A stretch of DNA of 64,000 nucleotides from Phocicoccus schoeneichii (GCF_014635565.1 NZ_BMDB01000004.1:1-64000), one strand, 5' to 3'. Shown: positions 34,498-43,764, counted from the first letter of the stretch. Numbers and translations: made by a program. Notes: generated by a model not told the origin, from the letters alone.

Positions 34498-36250
34498 TGT
34501 CGGTGCTACTATGTGAACACAATTTATTATCCTCGTTGACTGTATGTGAACACAATTCGTTAGATGTTTTTGTGTTTTCTTTTTTCGCATTTCTTCTAGC
34601 TGGTTTAAATTTTTCGCCATCTAAACTATTACTTAAACCCGTTTTATATACAAACGTAATCATGGCAGGATCTTTGTTTCCATCTTCATCTACTCCACCG
34701 ACAATTACTTTCTCAACGACACTTTCAAATACATAACGGTCAAACGTTTCAATCACTTCATTTTGTTCCAAAACTTTCTTGAAAGCTAATAAGCGTTTTT
34801 TAATATCCTTTTCTTCTTCTAAATTCGATAAGGACTTTTCTCTTGTTTGAACCTTCTCATTAATATCTTGCATGAGTGAATTATATTTATCCTCATACGT
34901 ATTTTTATCGATAATATTCTCCAATCTCATATCTACTAATTTATTCTTTTTGTTTTCTAATCCTTGAATTTCTTTTTCCATTTTAGCTATTTCTTTATGA
35001 ATCGTATTGTAGCTCAATGTTTCTTCCATTCGTTGCAAAAATTCTTCCAATACGTCTTTGTTATTATTACACATAATTCGGTAACTTTCTAGAAAGGCTT
35101 TTTCAATGGCTTCTTCGGGTATTCCTTTACTGTCTGGGCAGAATTTTTTTCCCTTCTTTGTACTTGTAACACACTGCCAAATCGTTTTGCTATATTTCGT
35201 TGAACTATGCCATCTGCGCCTTGTTAATGTACTTTCACAGTAACCACAATCAATCATACAGCTAAACGCATATTTACGACTATACTTCTCTCGCTTCCCA
35301 CCATTATTTTCTACTGTATTTCGTCCTCGATTTCTTCTCATTCTAATTTCCTGTGCTTTATCAAATATTTCAGCACTGACAATTGGTTCATGGTGATTTC
35401 GTAAATAATACTGATCTTCCTCACCAAAGTTTTCTAATCGACGTTTCGAAATGGGATCTAATGTAAAAGTTTTTCCCATTAAAATATCGCCTTTATATTT
35501 TTCATTCTTGATAATTCCAAGTACAGTTGTTTCAGCCCACGTTGGAGTACCTCTCTTTGTTTTGTAGCCTAAATTCTCTAACTCCCTTGAGATGATACTA
35601 CCTCCAGCTCCCTCAACATACCTTTGAAAAATATAACGAACAATTTCCGCTTCTTTTTCATTAATTGAAATACTTTTATCTTCTGGATGATAGTCATAAC
35701 CAAGACATCCTTGAAAACCAACTAACTCTCCACGTTTCATTTTCATCTTTAACCCTTTTTTAACATTAGCAGATATGTTCTCAACTTCTTGTTGTGCAAC
35801 TGAACTTAAAACGACAAGTAACAATTCACCATCCATTGTCAATGTATTAATTTTTTCATCTTCAAAATAAATGGCTATCTCTCTCTCTTTTAACATACGA
35901 ACATATTTCAACGTATCTAATGTATTCCTTGCAAATCTAGATATTGACTTCGTAATCACCATATCAATATCTCCATTCATACAGTCATTAATCATTCGTT
36001 GAAAATCTCCACGTTTAGTAACCTGTGTACCTGTGATCGCCTCGTCCGCATAAATATCGGCTAACACCCATTCAACATTTTTCTGAATTAAATCAGAGTA
36101 ATAAGAGACTTGTGATTTATAGCTATTTAACTGATCTTCCGAGTCTGTGCTTACTCTACAATAGGCTGCGACTCTAAGCTGTTTTATTTCTTTTCCACGT
36201 TTCTGATTGGCTAAGTTACTATTGGCCCGAATCACTTCTACTTCTGACAT
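34490..36250 (-). CDS. large serine recombinase (ICE integrase, TndX/TnpX type)
   Basis: 586 residues. N-terminal resolvase domain with the nucleophile in YCRVSTDSEDQ (Ser34) and ITKSISRFARNTLD; recombinase domain GCLGYDYHPE ... RYIFQRYVEGAGGS; zinc-ribbon CMIDCGYCESTL with a later CP; long coiled coil (about 400-480). It would excise and integrate the element. It takes the place of Int/Xis of Tn916, as TndX does in Tn5397. Its last 25 or so codons are built on a duplicated 15-base repeat at the element end. Confidence 0.9.
   Translation of the reverse strand: MSEVEVIRANSNLANQKRGKEIKQLRVAAYCRVSTDSEDQLNSYKSQVSYYSDLIQKNVEWVLADIYADEAITGTQVTKRGDFQRMINDCMNGDIDMVITKSISRFARNTLDTLKYVRMLKEREIAIYFEDEKINTLTMDGELLLVVLSSVAQQEVENISANVKKGLKMKMKRGELVGFQGCLGYDYHPEDKSISINEKEAEIVRYIFQRYVEGAGGSIISRELENLGYKTKRGTPTWAETTVLGIIKNEKYKGDILMGKTFTLDPISKRRLENFGEEDQYYLRNHHEPIVSAEIFDKAQEIRMRRNRGRNTVENNGGKREKYSRKYAFSCMIDCGYCESTLTRRRWHSSTKYSKTIWQCVTSTKKGKKFCPDSKGIPEEAIEKAFLESYRIMCNNNKDVLEEFLQRMEETLSYNTIHKEIAKMEKEIQGLENKKNKLVDMRLENIIDKNTYEDKYNSLMQDINEKVQTREKSLSNLEEEKDIKKRLLAFKKVLEQNEVIETFDRYVFESVVEKVIVGGVDEDGNKDPAMITFVYKTGLSNSLDGEKFKPARRNAKKENTKTSNELCSHTVNEDNKLCSHSSTDTL
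34510..34557. repeat. two 15-base direct repeats at the ICE terminus
   Basis: TATGTGAACACAATT occurs at 34510-34524 and 34543-34557, 33 bases apart, inside the 3' end of the recombinase gene; a shorter GAACACAATT recurs at about 36302-36311 beyond the start of the gene. Possible recombinase-binding sites. Confidence 0.7.
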
Positions 36251-36310
36251 AATAGCTCCTCTCTTCGTGTTCCTTCTTACTTTCTATTATAACATCTAAA
36301 GGAACACAAT

Positions 36311-36457
36311 TCAGCTTGTAATATCAGAAATAATGCCATATTCTTTCATTAATCTATTTTTAACCATGTAATATTCCTTGCCAGTAATCAATTTACGGGT
36401 TAGCAGTTGTTTTAACATAGAAATTTGTATACTATAATGAATCAAATTCTGTTTCAA
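36311..36457 (-). CDS. small ICE protein, SHOCT-like, 48 residues
   Basis: A TTG start preceded by AAGGGGGCG, encoding IQISMLKQLLTRKLITGKEY and ending ISDITS. The pattern LKxLLxxxLITxxEY resembles the short-helix SHOCT-type motifs of small proteins that accompany serine recombinases in Firmicute elements. It ends 61 bases before the recombinase start and is probably part of the same transcript; role unknown. Confidence 0.6.
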   Translation of the reverse strand: MKQNLIHYSIQISMLKQLLTRKLITGKEYYMVKNRLMKEYGIISDITS

Positions 36458-36546
36458 AAAACACGCCCCCTTATAATTAATCAAAATCAGACGGCTGTTG
36501 GTTCAGCTCCACGGGAATTTCACCCCTGCAAGTATACCTTCCAGCT

Positions 36547-36783
36547 CTACTCATAGCTTGCGACGCTTTGAACGCTCGAACCATGACGGTAGAGGAGTAT
36601 CATTATCCTATCTAATGAGTTATCGCCAGCAATCCACCACAATTGCATTAGATTCATAGATGATTGCTCGTTTCTTCTATTGAAAGTCATGGCGCATGAA
36701 TCAAGTAGCTCTTCATCAGTAGAACGTATCTGATTTTTTTGATATATACTGCAAGGCGTTATCTTCCTTGCTTTCTTTGTCAA
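36547..36783 (-). CDS. small ICE protein, possibly DNA-binding
   Basis: 78 residues with a TTG start. The middle SMNLMQLWWIAGDNSLDRIM reads like a real folded helix pair and the frame lies in order between orf8 and the small SHOCT-like gene. The ribosome site is poor, so the true start is uncertain. It occupies the position of Xis or accessory genes in Tn916-type elements; function unassigned. Confidence 0.45.
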   Translation of the reverse strand: MTKKARKITPCSIYQKNQIRSTDEELLDSCAMTFNRRNEQSSMNLMQLWWIAGDNSLDRIMILLYRHGSSVQSVASYE

Positions 36784-36832
36784 AGAACAAATGTATGATT
36801 AATGAAATGAAAGGGAAAACTTAACCATGTAA

Positions 36833-37078
36833 TCAAATCTTGAAAGCTAAAATGGCTTGCATAAGCTTCGAACGTAAACGATCACGAGTATCTTCATCAA
36901 CGCCCCAATACGTATTTCCTTGTTCGTCATAAAGTTTACGCATCGACAAACTAGTCATATAGCTTCCATAATGTAAAATGACGTATTTCATCGCTTCTGG
37001 CTCACCCTTATTTGCAGCTAAAATAATTGGATACGGTAATAAACCACGTTCGTTGTCTTTTGTGTTAGCATCAATCAT
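36833..37078 (-). CDS. Tn916 Orf8-like helix-turn-helix protein
   Basis: 81 residues from the ATG that overlaps the sigma-factor stop (ATGATTGA). LPYPIILAANKGEPEAMKYV and LRSKLMQAILAF match Orf8 of Tn916 as I remember it, a small regulator next to orf7. Together with the sigma-like protein it controls element functions in Tn916. Confidence 0.7.
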   Translation of the reverse strand: MIDANTKDNERGLLPYPIILAANKGEPEAMKYVILHYGSYMTSLSMRKLYDEQGNTYWGVDEDTRDRLRSKLMQAILAFKI

Positions 37079-37508
37079 CCCAGTCATCTGCATGTTCCTC
37101 CAAAAACCGTTTTAACCTTTTAAAAGAGCTTGTCCGTCTATACTGAACCGTACTACGAGGAATCTCTAGTAGTTCGGCTATTTCTACATCTGATTTATCA
37201 AGAAAATAGTATAGTAGGACGGTCTCACGCTTTTCTACTGGCAAAGTACGCAACGCTTCAGCAAGTAATTTCGTAGTAATTTTCTTTCCAGCCACTTGAA
37301 AACCTTGCTCTTCTCCTCCTCCATATTGTTTATCCAAGGTAAAGAGTTGATTTTCTTCTTGTGGGTTGAGATCAGAAAATGTCAGCTCCTTTGTAAGTAG
37401 TTGCTGCCTTTCGTTATAAATATTGATTGCTTCATTCTTCAATACTCGTTTACAAAAAGCATTAAAAGCACAGCGAATTTGCCATTCGGTACGATCTGGT
37501 TCTATCAT
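37071..37508 (-). CDS. Tn916 Orf7-like sigma-70 family factor
   Basis: 145 residues, near the 140 of Tn916 Orf7. The C-terminal region-4 helix-turn-helix is clear: LPVEKRETVLLYYFLDKSD and VEIAELLEIPRSTVQYRR. In Tn916 Orf7 is activated by read-through from the resistance-gene region and raises transfer; here the ars operons lie upstream. GGAGAGGAAA precedes the ATG at 37508; the frame's earlier start has no support. Confidence 0.8.
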   Translation of the reverse strand: MIEPDRTEWQIRCAFNAFCKRVLKNEAINIYNERQQLLTKELTFSDLNPQEENQLFTLDKQYGGGEEQGFQVAGKKITTKLLAEALRTLPVEKRETVLLYYFLDKSDVEIAELLEIPRSTVQYRRTSSFKRLKRFLEEHADDWDD

Positions 37509-37627
37509 GCATTTCCTCTCCCTTCGCAACTGCAAAGGTGGGTGATGATTTCCCCTTTCATAACCTTCAACAAGATTTTTAAGAAAATGCCAAATATAGA
37601 AGTGTTTTTCAAAAAAATAATTTAATA

Positions 37628-37667
37628 TAAAAAAAGCCCAACTGATGCTAAATCAGATGGGTCTAAC
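37628..37667 (-). terminator. terminator downstream of arsRPM operon
   Basis: Minus strand CCCATCTGAT/ATCAGTTGGG with one mismatch and loop TTAGC, followed by seven T. Confidence 0.75.
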
Positions 37668-37761
37668 AGGCTATATTTCTTTATGATGTTAATTACATTT
37701 GATATTCGTTAAATTATTTAAGTATACATTTTCATATAAAATAAAATTTAAAGTTAATAAA

Positions 37762-37792
37762 AAGGAAGCACGAAACCTCATGCTCCCTTAAT
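37762..37792 (-). terminator. terminator just after the 42-residue Cys-Cys protein
   Basis: Minus strand GGAGCATGAGGTTTCGTGCTTCC then TTTTTATT; 23 bases after the stop at 37815. Confidence 0.75.
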
Positions 37793-37814
37793 CGCTATTT
37801 CATAAGAAACATCA

Positions 37815-37943
37815 CTATTTTTTTGCTTTTTTAGTTTTTGATTCTTGCTTATTCTCTTTACTATTTTCAATTTGTATAGAGCAACATTCTTGTTGTTTTG
37901 GCTTTAACTTAGAAAGAGCCTTTTTAAAACTACTTTTCTCCAT
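37815..37943 (-). CDS. small lysine-rich protein with Cys-Cys pair, arsenic operon
   Basis: 42 residues with a perfect AGGAGGTGAT ribosome site. Sequence is highly charged (K, Q, E rich) with a single adjacent cysteine pair in QQECCSIQI. It begins 22 bases after arsM and ends before a terminator, so it is the last gene of the arsR-arsP-arsM operon. Vicinal cysteines suit trivalent-arsenic binding, but no function is known to me. Confidence 0.65.
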   Translation of the reverse strand: MEKSSFKKALSKLKPKQQECCSIQIENSKENKQESKTKKAKK

Positions 37944-37964
37944 TATTATCACCTCCTAAAATGA

Positions 37965-39023
37965 TTAACAATTGCATGTTGGAGCACAATCGTCATTGTC
38001 ATTACTGATTTGACCTTCATTTTCATCAATAAAATCAAAGCAATGCAAATATGGTTCTTTTTTTAATAAATTAAATGTCTTTTCACACACATACACTCTC
38101 TCACCTCTTTGATAGATATGATTGTCATCATCCTCAATATGTTTAAATGGTCCTTTATAAATAACAGATTGACCTTTATCAGTGCAAGATCCTTCTTTAC
38201 CTTTATATGCTGTAACTGTCATACTTCTGAAATCAATATTGTTAATTGTTGTCCATGTTTCTTCACGTTTATCAATTTGAATACCATAAAACCCTACATT
38301 CTCAAATGCCTTGATAAATTCCCTTTCTTCTATTGCCCCTGAATAACAACCGCTCCATAAATCTTCATCTTCTCTCATTTCTTGAGGAACCTCCACATTT
38401 GAGACAATATCAGATATAACTGCTTTTCCATTTTTCTTCAAAACTCTATAAATCTCATTAAATAATTGTTCTTTCTCATTCGTCGAAACAAGATTCAAAA
38501 CACAATTGGAAATAACAACATCTATACTATTATCTTCAATCATTGGAAGCGTTTCTTCTAAATAATAAATATAATTATTAATAGAATTAAAACTTGTTAA
38601 GTTAGTAGCTGGATTTTTTTCTATATACTTATCTAGCTTATCTAAATCTAACTTTAAATTTTGAATCTTTCCTTTATAAAAAGTAACATTGTCATAACCT
38701 AAAGTTTCAACTATCTATCCTTGATATTTCTTAGCTAGAGAAAGCATATCATCATTCATATCTACTCCAATGACTTTTCCAGTCTTCCCAACAATTTGCG
38801 AAACAATATAAGGGACTTTTCCACCACCACTACCTAAATCAAGAACTACATCTCCTTCTTTAATTTTCCCCAAAGGATCACCACAACCATAATCTTTTTC
38901 TATTATTTCTTCAGGTATGATTTTAAGGTACCTAGTATCGTATTCTACGGGACAACAAAGGTTTTGTTCATGATTAATAGCGGCACTACCATAACGTTTA
39001 ATAACTGAGGATTCAATATTCAT
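37965..39023 (-). pseudogene. arsM: arsenite S-adenosylmethionine methyltransferase, interrupted by in-frame amber
   Basis: A single frame of 352 sense positions broken only by TAG at 38715-38717. The first part has CCPVEYD and the AdoMet motif VVLDLGSGGGKVPYIV; the second has VDVVISNCVLNLV and LWSGCYSGAI, the conserved ArsM cysteines, and a cysteine-rich end (DDCAPTCNC). ArsM methylates As(III) to volatile or more exportable forms. The stop falls in AKKYQG*IVETLGY, between AdoMet-site strands. It may be a recent nonsense mutation, a sequencing error or read-through; restart at an internal ATG (38543) would lack the cofactor site. Confidence 0.8.
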
Positions 39024-39042
39024 TTTATTACCACCTTTTCCT

Positions 39043-39927
39043 TTAAAATATTAAATTAACAATAAGACCAGTAGAAACAGCTACAATTATAATTGCTGAT
39101 ATAAAGGCGAACAAAAATTTCTTTTTAAATAACTTGGATAATAGGGCAACTTCAGGAATACTAGCTCCTGCACCGCCAATAACTAAAGCAATTACTGTAC
39201 CCATTGACATCCCTTTTGAAACAAGCGCTTCTGCTATAGGTAGCATTGTTTCTGGTCTGATATACAACGGTATTCCAATAACTGAAGCAATGAGAACCGA
39301 AAAGACACCATCACCACTTGCATATTTCGTAATAAATTCAGTGGGTATAAAGCCATAAATAAAGGCACCTATGAAAACCCCAACGAATAGGTAAGGTAAC
39401 ATTGGATAAAGAAAAGCCCATGCATCATTTAAAGCCCGTTTTATTCTAGATCCTTGGTTATTACTAAAGAATCCGTCTCCTTTTACTGTTACACCTTTAT
39501 ACGATTCCAATAAATTTAATTTTGAAAACACAATACCTGTTAGTATGCTAAATATACTTAAAACAACAACATAAACAATTGTAATTTTCCATCCTAAAAG
39601 TGCCCATAACATAAATACAACTACCGGATTCATTAAAGGCGATGCTATAAGAAAACTCATCGCTGGACCAAATGGTACTTTAGAATTTAATAATCCAGCA
39701 AGAATAGGTATTGTCGAACACGAACAAAAAGGTGTTATTGCTCCGAAAAATGTTCCTAAAATATAATTAACAGCTCTGTTCGGCCGATTTAAGAATTTCT
39801 TAATTTTCTCTTCCGATATTACTTGTTGAATTAGGCTAACAATAAAGCTTACTACAACGAACAATGCAAGCAATTCAAAAAATAATATAAAAAATGTTTT
39901 CGCAAACTCCATAATAGTATCTGACAT
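39043..39927 (-). CDS. arsP: ArsP-type permease (methylarsenite efflux, DUF318)
   Basis: 294 residues with about eight membrane helices. The motif TPFCSCSTIPIL near residue 66 is the double-cysteine signature of ArsP/YraQ permeases, and PLYIRPETMLPIAEAL is a second conserved block. ArsP exports trivalent organoarsenicals, which fits pairing with arsM. It is the second gene of the minus-strand ars operon, 19 bases before arsM. Confidence 0.82.
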   Translation of the reverse strand: MSDTIMEFAKTFFILFFELLALFVVVSFIVSLIQQVISEEKIKKFLNRPNRAVNYILGTFFGAITPFCSCSTIPILAGLLNSKVPFGPAMSFLIASPLMNPVVVFMLWALLGWKITIVYVVVLSIFSILTGIVFSKLNLLESYKGVTVKGDGFFSNNQGSRIKRALNDAWAFLYPMLPYLFVGVFIGAFIYGFIPTEFITKYASGDGVFSVLIASVIGIPLYIRPETMLPIAEALVSKGMSMGTVIALVIGGAGASIPEVALLSKLFKKKFLFAFISAIIIVAVSTGLIVNLIF

Positions 39928-40016
39928 TAATTTAACTCCTCACTTATATTAATTAATTTTTGTTGATATATTAATCAAAAAAAATTGATTTATAGGTTAA
40001 ATAATAGAGATACTTG

Positions 40017-40337
40017 CTAAAAGAACTTGCAACAAGTATCTTCGTTTAAAACAAGCTGTACTTGTTCTTCATTAATTCTGTAATAATTCCAGGTTCCATG
40101 CTTTTCCGAAATTAATATATTAGCATTTACTAATTTTTTTAGATGGTAAGAAAGTTTAGATTGTTGCAAGCCTAATTTTTCTTCCAAATCACAAACACAT
40201 AAATTTTTATCTGGACTTTGATTGATTTCGTTTAGTATCTTCAGCCTTATTTTATCAGCTAATGCACTAAACATGTTTTCATAAAAATCGAGAGTCTCTT
40301 CATTACTTAGTTGTTTAACAATTTGAATTACCTCCAT
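40017..40337 (-). CDS. arsR: ArsR/SmtB family repressor (arsRPM operon)
   Basis: 106 residues. Winged helix with SKLSYHLKKLVNANIL as recognition helix, preceded by the CVCDL metal-site motif (CxC) and a C-terminal CC pair that may add a ligand. Such repressors release DNA on binding As(III) or Sb(III). It heads the minus-strand operon and shares the 265-base divergent control region with the second arsR. Confidence 0.85.
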   Translation of the reverse strand: MEVIQIVKQLSNEETLDFYENMFSALADKIRLKILNEINQSPDKNLCVCDLEEKLGLQQSKLSYHLKKLVNANILISEKHGTWNYYRINEEQVQLVLNEDTCCKFF

Positions 40338-40408
40338 GTTCACCACCCCCTTCTTTAAATCAATTTTTCTTGATGTATATAAATCTAAATTAAAAACTTA
40401 CATTTGTC

Positions 40409-40442
40409 AACACTTATGATTCATTTAAAAATCATAAGTGTT
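40409..40442. promoter_or_regulatory. 12-bp inverted repeat in the divergent ars control region
   Basis: AACACTTATGAT and ATCATAAGTGTT form perfect arms around a 10-base centre. No T-run follows on either strand, so an operator is more likely than a terminator. It is about 75 bases upstream of the minus-strand arsR start. Confidence 0.5.
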
Positions 40443-40555
40443 ACGACTTCCCCTATTGAACCTAAAGCAATAGGTACAATGACAAAAAATATATATGAGA
40501 CGTTTAAAAGTCATTGAATAAAAATGAAGTAAATTACAACTAATCATAGACATAT

Positions 40556-40580
40556 ATCTATATAGATGGTATTCTATAAT
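40556..40580 (+). promoter_or_regulatory. putative ArsR operator and -10 of arsRBC
   Basis: The palindrome ATCTATATAGAT (40556-40567) lies just upstream of TATAAT (40575-40580); the start codon of arsR is at 40603 after AGGAGGG. ArsR-family operators are AT-rich inverted repeats at this place. The -35 is weak. Confidence 0.5.
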
Positions 40581-40602
40581 TAAATTAATCAGGAGGGATT
40601 TT

Positions 40603-40923
40603 ATGAACTATCAGGAATTATCTAGTACGATAAAAACTATGGCTGATCCTAGCAGGTTAGAAATATTAGACATATTATCGTGTGGAGAATTATGTGCATG
40701 TGATTTGTTAGAACACTTTCCATTCTCGCAACCGACTTTAAGCCATCATATGAAATCTTTAGTCCAAAACCAACTTGTGACTTCTCGCAAAGAAGGTACA
40801 AAGACAATGTATCAACTGAATCAAGATTTAATCACCGAGGTAACATCACAACTTTCTTTATTAGGTTCTAATCATACCCCATGTATATGTGAAAACATTC
40901 GAAATGGTGAGTGTGATTCATGA
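40603..40923 (+). CDS. arsR: ArsR arsenical resistance repressor (arsRBC operon)
   Basis: 106 residues, very like the staphylococcal plasmid ArsR. The metal site [12 protein letters not shown] and recognition helix [13 protein letters not shown] are intact, and the C-terminus has CICEN. It is followed by arsB with an ATGA overlap, the classic arsRBC order. Confidence 0.92.
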   Translation: MNYQELSSTIKTMADPSRLEILDILSCGELCACDLLEHFPFSQPTLSHHMKSLVQNQLVTSRKEGTKTMYQLNQDLITEVTSQLSLLGSNHTPCICENIRNGECDS

Positions 40924-42209
40924 CAGTATTAGCAATTCTTATTTTCTTGCTAACTTTAATCTTCGTCATTTGGCAGCCTAAAGGGCTTGATATCGGTGTA
41001 ACAGCTATAATAGGAGCTATCCTTGCAATCATAACAGGTGTTGTTTCTTTTTCAGACGTAATAGAAGTAACAGGCATCGTATGGAACGCTACCCTGACTT
41101 TTGTTGCCGTGATTATCATTTCTTTAATTTTAGATGAAATAGGATTTTTTGAATGGTCTGCAAGACATATGGTTTTAGCTTCAAAAGGAAACGGCGTAAA
41201 AATGTTTATATATATATCTTTATTAGGATCGCTTGTTGCCGCTTTTTTTGCGAATGATGGAGCAGCGTTAATTCTAACACCTATCGTCCTTGCCATGGTT
41301 AGAAACCTAAATTTTGAAGAAAAAGTGGTCTTTCCGTTTGTTATTGCAAGTGGTTTTATTGCAGATACTACGTCCCTTCCTCTTATTGTAAGTAATTTAG
41401 TAAATATTGTGTCAGCAGACTACTTTAACATAGGATTCCTAGAGTATTTTAGCAGAATGATTATACCCAATCTCTTTTCACTTGTAGCGAGTATTTTAGT
41501 TCTATGGTTATACTTTAGGAAAGCGATACCTAAGCATTTTAACGATAAAGAACTACAAGCCCCAAGGGAAGCCATAAAGGATAAAAATCTCTTTAAGTAT
41601 TCATGGTTTGTTTTAGGAATATTATTTGTTGGATATTTAACAAGTGAATTTATCGCTATCCCTGTGTCAATAATTGCAGGAATTGTAGCTATTGTATTTT
41701 TACTAATGGCTAGAAAGTCAAAAGCGGTAAATATTCGTCAAGTCATAGTGGGTGCGCCTTGGAATATTGTCATTTTCTCCATAGGTATGTATCTTGTTGT
41801 GTTTGGATTAAAAAATGCAGGTATCACAACAATTTTAGCAAATATACTAACGTCTTTGAGTGATAACGGACTATTTACAGGTATTATGGGTATGGGATTT
41901 ATTTCGGCATTCTTATCTTCCATTATGAATAACATGCCAACAGTATTAATTGATGCTATTGCCATTGATCAGGCAAGTGTTACCGGTTTATTAAAAGAAG
42001 GTTTAATATATGCAAATGTTATCGGTTCTGACTTGGGTCCAAAAATTACACCTATTGGATCTTTAGCCACACTTTTATGGTTACATGTTTTGTCTCAAAA
42101 AGGCATGAAGATATCTTGGGGGACTTATTTTAAAACGGGTATCGTAATCACCATTCCTGTATTATTTTTCACACTAATTGGATTGTATTTAACTTTACTA
42201 ATATTTTAA
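40920..42209 (+). CDS. arsB: arsenite efflux pump ArsB (ICE copy)
   Basis: 429 residues, the usual length. Same hallmark segments as the chromosomal copy ([44 protein letters not shown]). Start codon overlaps the arsR stop. With arsC it gives arsenite and arsenate resistance. Confidence 0.93.
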   Translation: MTVLAILIFLLTLIFVIWQPKGLDIGVTAIIGAILAIITGVVSFSDVIEVTGIVWNATLTFVAVIIISLILDEIGFFEWSARHMVLASKGNGVKMFIYISLLGSLVAAFFANDGAALILTPIVLAMVRNLNFEEKVVFPFVIASGFIADTTSLPLIVSNLVNIVSADYFNIGFLEYFSRMIIPNLFSLVASILVLWLYFRKAIPKHFNDKELQAPREAIKDKNLFKYSWFVLGILFVGYLTSEFIAIPVSIIAGIVAIVFLLMARKSKAVNIRQVIVGAPWNIVIFSIGMYLVVFGLKNAGITTILANILTSLSDNGLFTGIMGMGFISAFLSSIMNNMPTVLIDAIAIDQASVTGLLKEGLIYANVIGSDLGPKITPIGSLATLLWLHVLSQKGMKISWGTYFKTGIVITIPVLFFTLIGLYLTLLIF

Positions 42210-42226
42210 GAGAGTAGGTAATTTAT

Positions 42227-42628
42227 ATGGCAAACAAGATTATTTATTTTATTTGTACTGGCAACTCCTGCAGAAGTCAAATGGCAGAAGGGTGGGCTAA
42301 GAATATTCTAGGGGAGGAATGGGATGTTTATTCAGCTGGTATTGTCGCACACGGGGTTAATCCGAATGCTGTAGCAGCTATGAAAGAAGTGAATATTGAT
42401 ATTTCTAATCAAACTTCTGACATTATTAATCCAGAAATTATAAAGAAATCAACTTTACTTGTAACCCTATGTAGTGATGCCGACAATAATTGTCCGATAC
42501 TACCTGCTAATGTAGAAAAAGTACACTGGGGATTTGATGATCCCGCTGGTAAACCATGGTCAGAATTTCAAAGAGTGAGAGATGAAATAGGAAAAAGAAT
42601 TGAAAAATTTAAAAACACAGGAAAGTAA
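42227..42628 (+). CDS. arsC: arsenate reductase ArsC (ICE copy)
   Basis: 133 residues, with the P-loop CTGNSCRS and the redox cysteines in [12 protein letters not shown]. Thioredoxin-coupled pI258 type. Follows arsB by 17 bases with GAGAGTAGG upstream. Confidence 0.93.
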   Translation: MANKIIYFICTGNSCRSQMAEGWAKNILGEEWDVYSAGIVAHGVNPNAVAAMKEVNIDISNQTSDIINPEIIKKSTLLVTLCSDADNNCPILPANVEKVHWGFDDPAGKPWSEFQRVRDEIGKRIEKFKNTGK

Positions 42629-42684
42629 TTAAAAAGAGTCTTAAGTATTATTTAAATATATGAAATTATTTATCTCAAAAGTGA

Positions 42685-42732
42685 AGTGTATGAAATCAAT
42701 TTTTAAAAACTGATTTCATACGCTTTTAAATT
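42685..42732 (+). terminator. terminator after arsRBC
   Basis: Stem GTATGAAATCA/TGATTTCATAC (42688-42698 with 42711-42721) then GCTTTTAAATT. It also separates the ars cargo from the transfer operon ending at 42838. Confidence 0.7.
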
Positions 42733-42837
42733 CCCCTAAGTTTCGTCTCCACTTTTATTGCATTATTGTTTTTTGAAAATTGTAACTACAATCAATTTGA
42801 CCTACAAACAAAAAAATTGTATTTCATATAAATATCT

Positions 42838-43749
42838 CTATTTTACAATTATCCAATTCATTTCTTTCTCTAACGTCAGATTGTACTGCGAGATTTGGGT
42901 TACTTTCGTTATCTCATCTATATATTCCACTGTTAACCATACTCGCATCCACTCTCCGTCTTGTTGGATTATAGGATTAATCAGATTGGAAAAAATATAA
43001 TCTTTTTCAATTGATGGCAAAGCATCATCTTTAACATAATAAGCAAGTTCTTTCTCTGTGGCAGTTGGATAAAACCTAAAAAACGTCTCCAAAAACTCTG
43101 TCACCTCTTGCACTGTATCAGAATCGACCGTGCCATTACTTTCAGGTTGTTCTGGTTCATAATCTGATTTATTCGGTATGCTCCATATGGTTGGACTTTG
43201 GGTAGTCACTAAGTTTCCTGTGCTATCTTGATGAAGTAAGATTCGATAAGTGGAATGAATCGTTTCATTATTTTTTTCTTCTGTAATTTTTTGTTCTACG
43301 GAATAAACAACTGCATAATCATCATTATTTTCTTGTGAAACCGACCAAATATCAATATCACTGACACTCGAACTAGTAGGAATGTCTGCTCTTACTGTAT
43401 CAGTATTTAAAGCATGCAATTCCTCTGTTAGATACAGGCTTAACTTTTCTTCTCGTCGTTCAATCGATTCTTTATTGTTTTGCCACGTATAGTAATCTTT
43501 CACAAAGTTTTTCGTAAAGCTTTCAATTGCACTTGTGTCCACAAGCTTTGTTTCAATGACTTCTTTTTCATGAACTATATGCTGATCAATAGCTGTAAAG
43601 TTCTTATAAATCCCAAAGACAAGGCTACTGATTAATACCATCCACAAAACCGTAACGGATTTCTTACGTGTGCCAACACTTTTTACTTTTGTTTTCGATG
43701 ACTTTGTTTCCGCCGTTTGTTTTTCTTTTTTTCTAAAGATGTTTTTCAT
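42838..43749 (-). CDS. tcpC: conjugation protein TcpC (Tn916 Orf13-like)
   Basis: 303 residues. A basic cytoplasmic N-terminus, one membrane helix (about 33-50, VLWMVLISSLVFGIY) and an outside domain of about 240 residues, the layout of TcpC/Orf13, a VirB8-like part of the Gram-positive transfer channel. Last gene of the transfer operon, 15 bases after the hydrolase gene. Confidence 0.88.
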   Translation of the reverse strand: MKNIFRKKEKQTAETKSSKTKVKSVGTRKKSVTVLWMVLISSLVFGIYKNFTAIDQHIVHEKEVIETKLVDTSAIESFTKNFVKDYYTWQNNKESIERREEKLSLYLTEELHALNTDTVRADIPTSSSVSDIDIWSVSQENNDDYAVVYSVEQKITEEKNNETIHSTYRILLHQDSTGNLVTTQSPTIWSIPNKSDYEPEQPESNGTVDSDTVQEVTEFLETFFRFYPTATEKELAYYVKDDALPSIEKDYIFSNLINPIIQQDGEWMRVWLTVEYIDEITKVTQISQYNLTLEKEMNWIIVK

Positions 43750-43764
43750 TTATTCCAACCCTTT

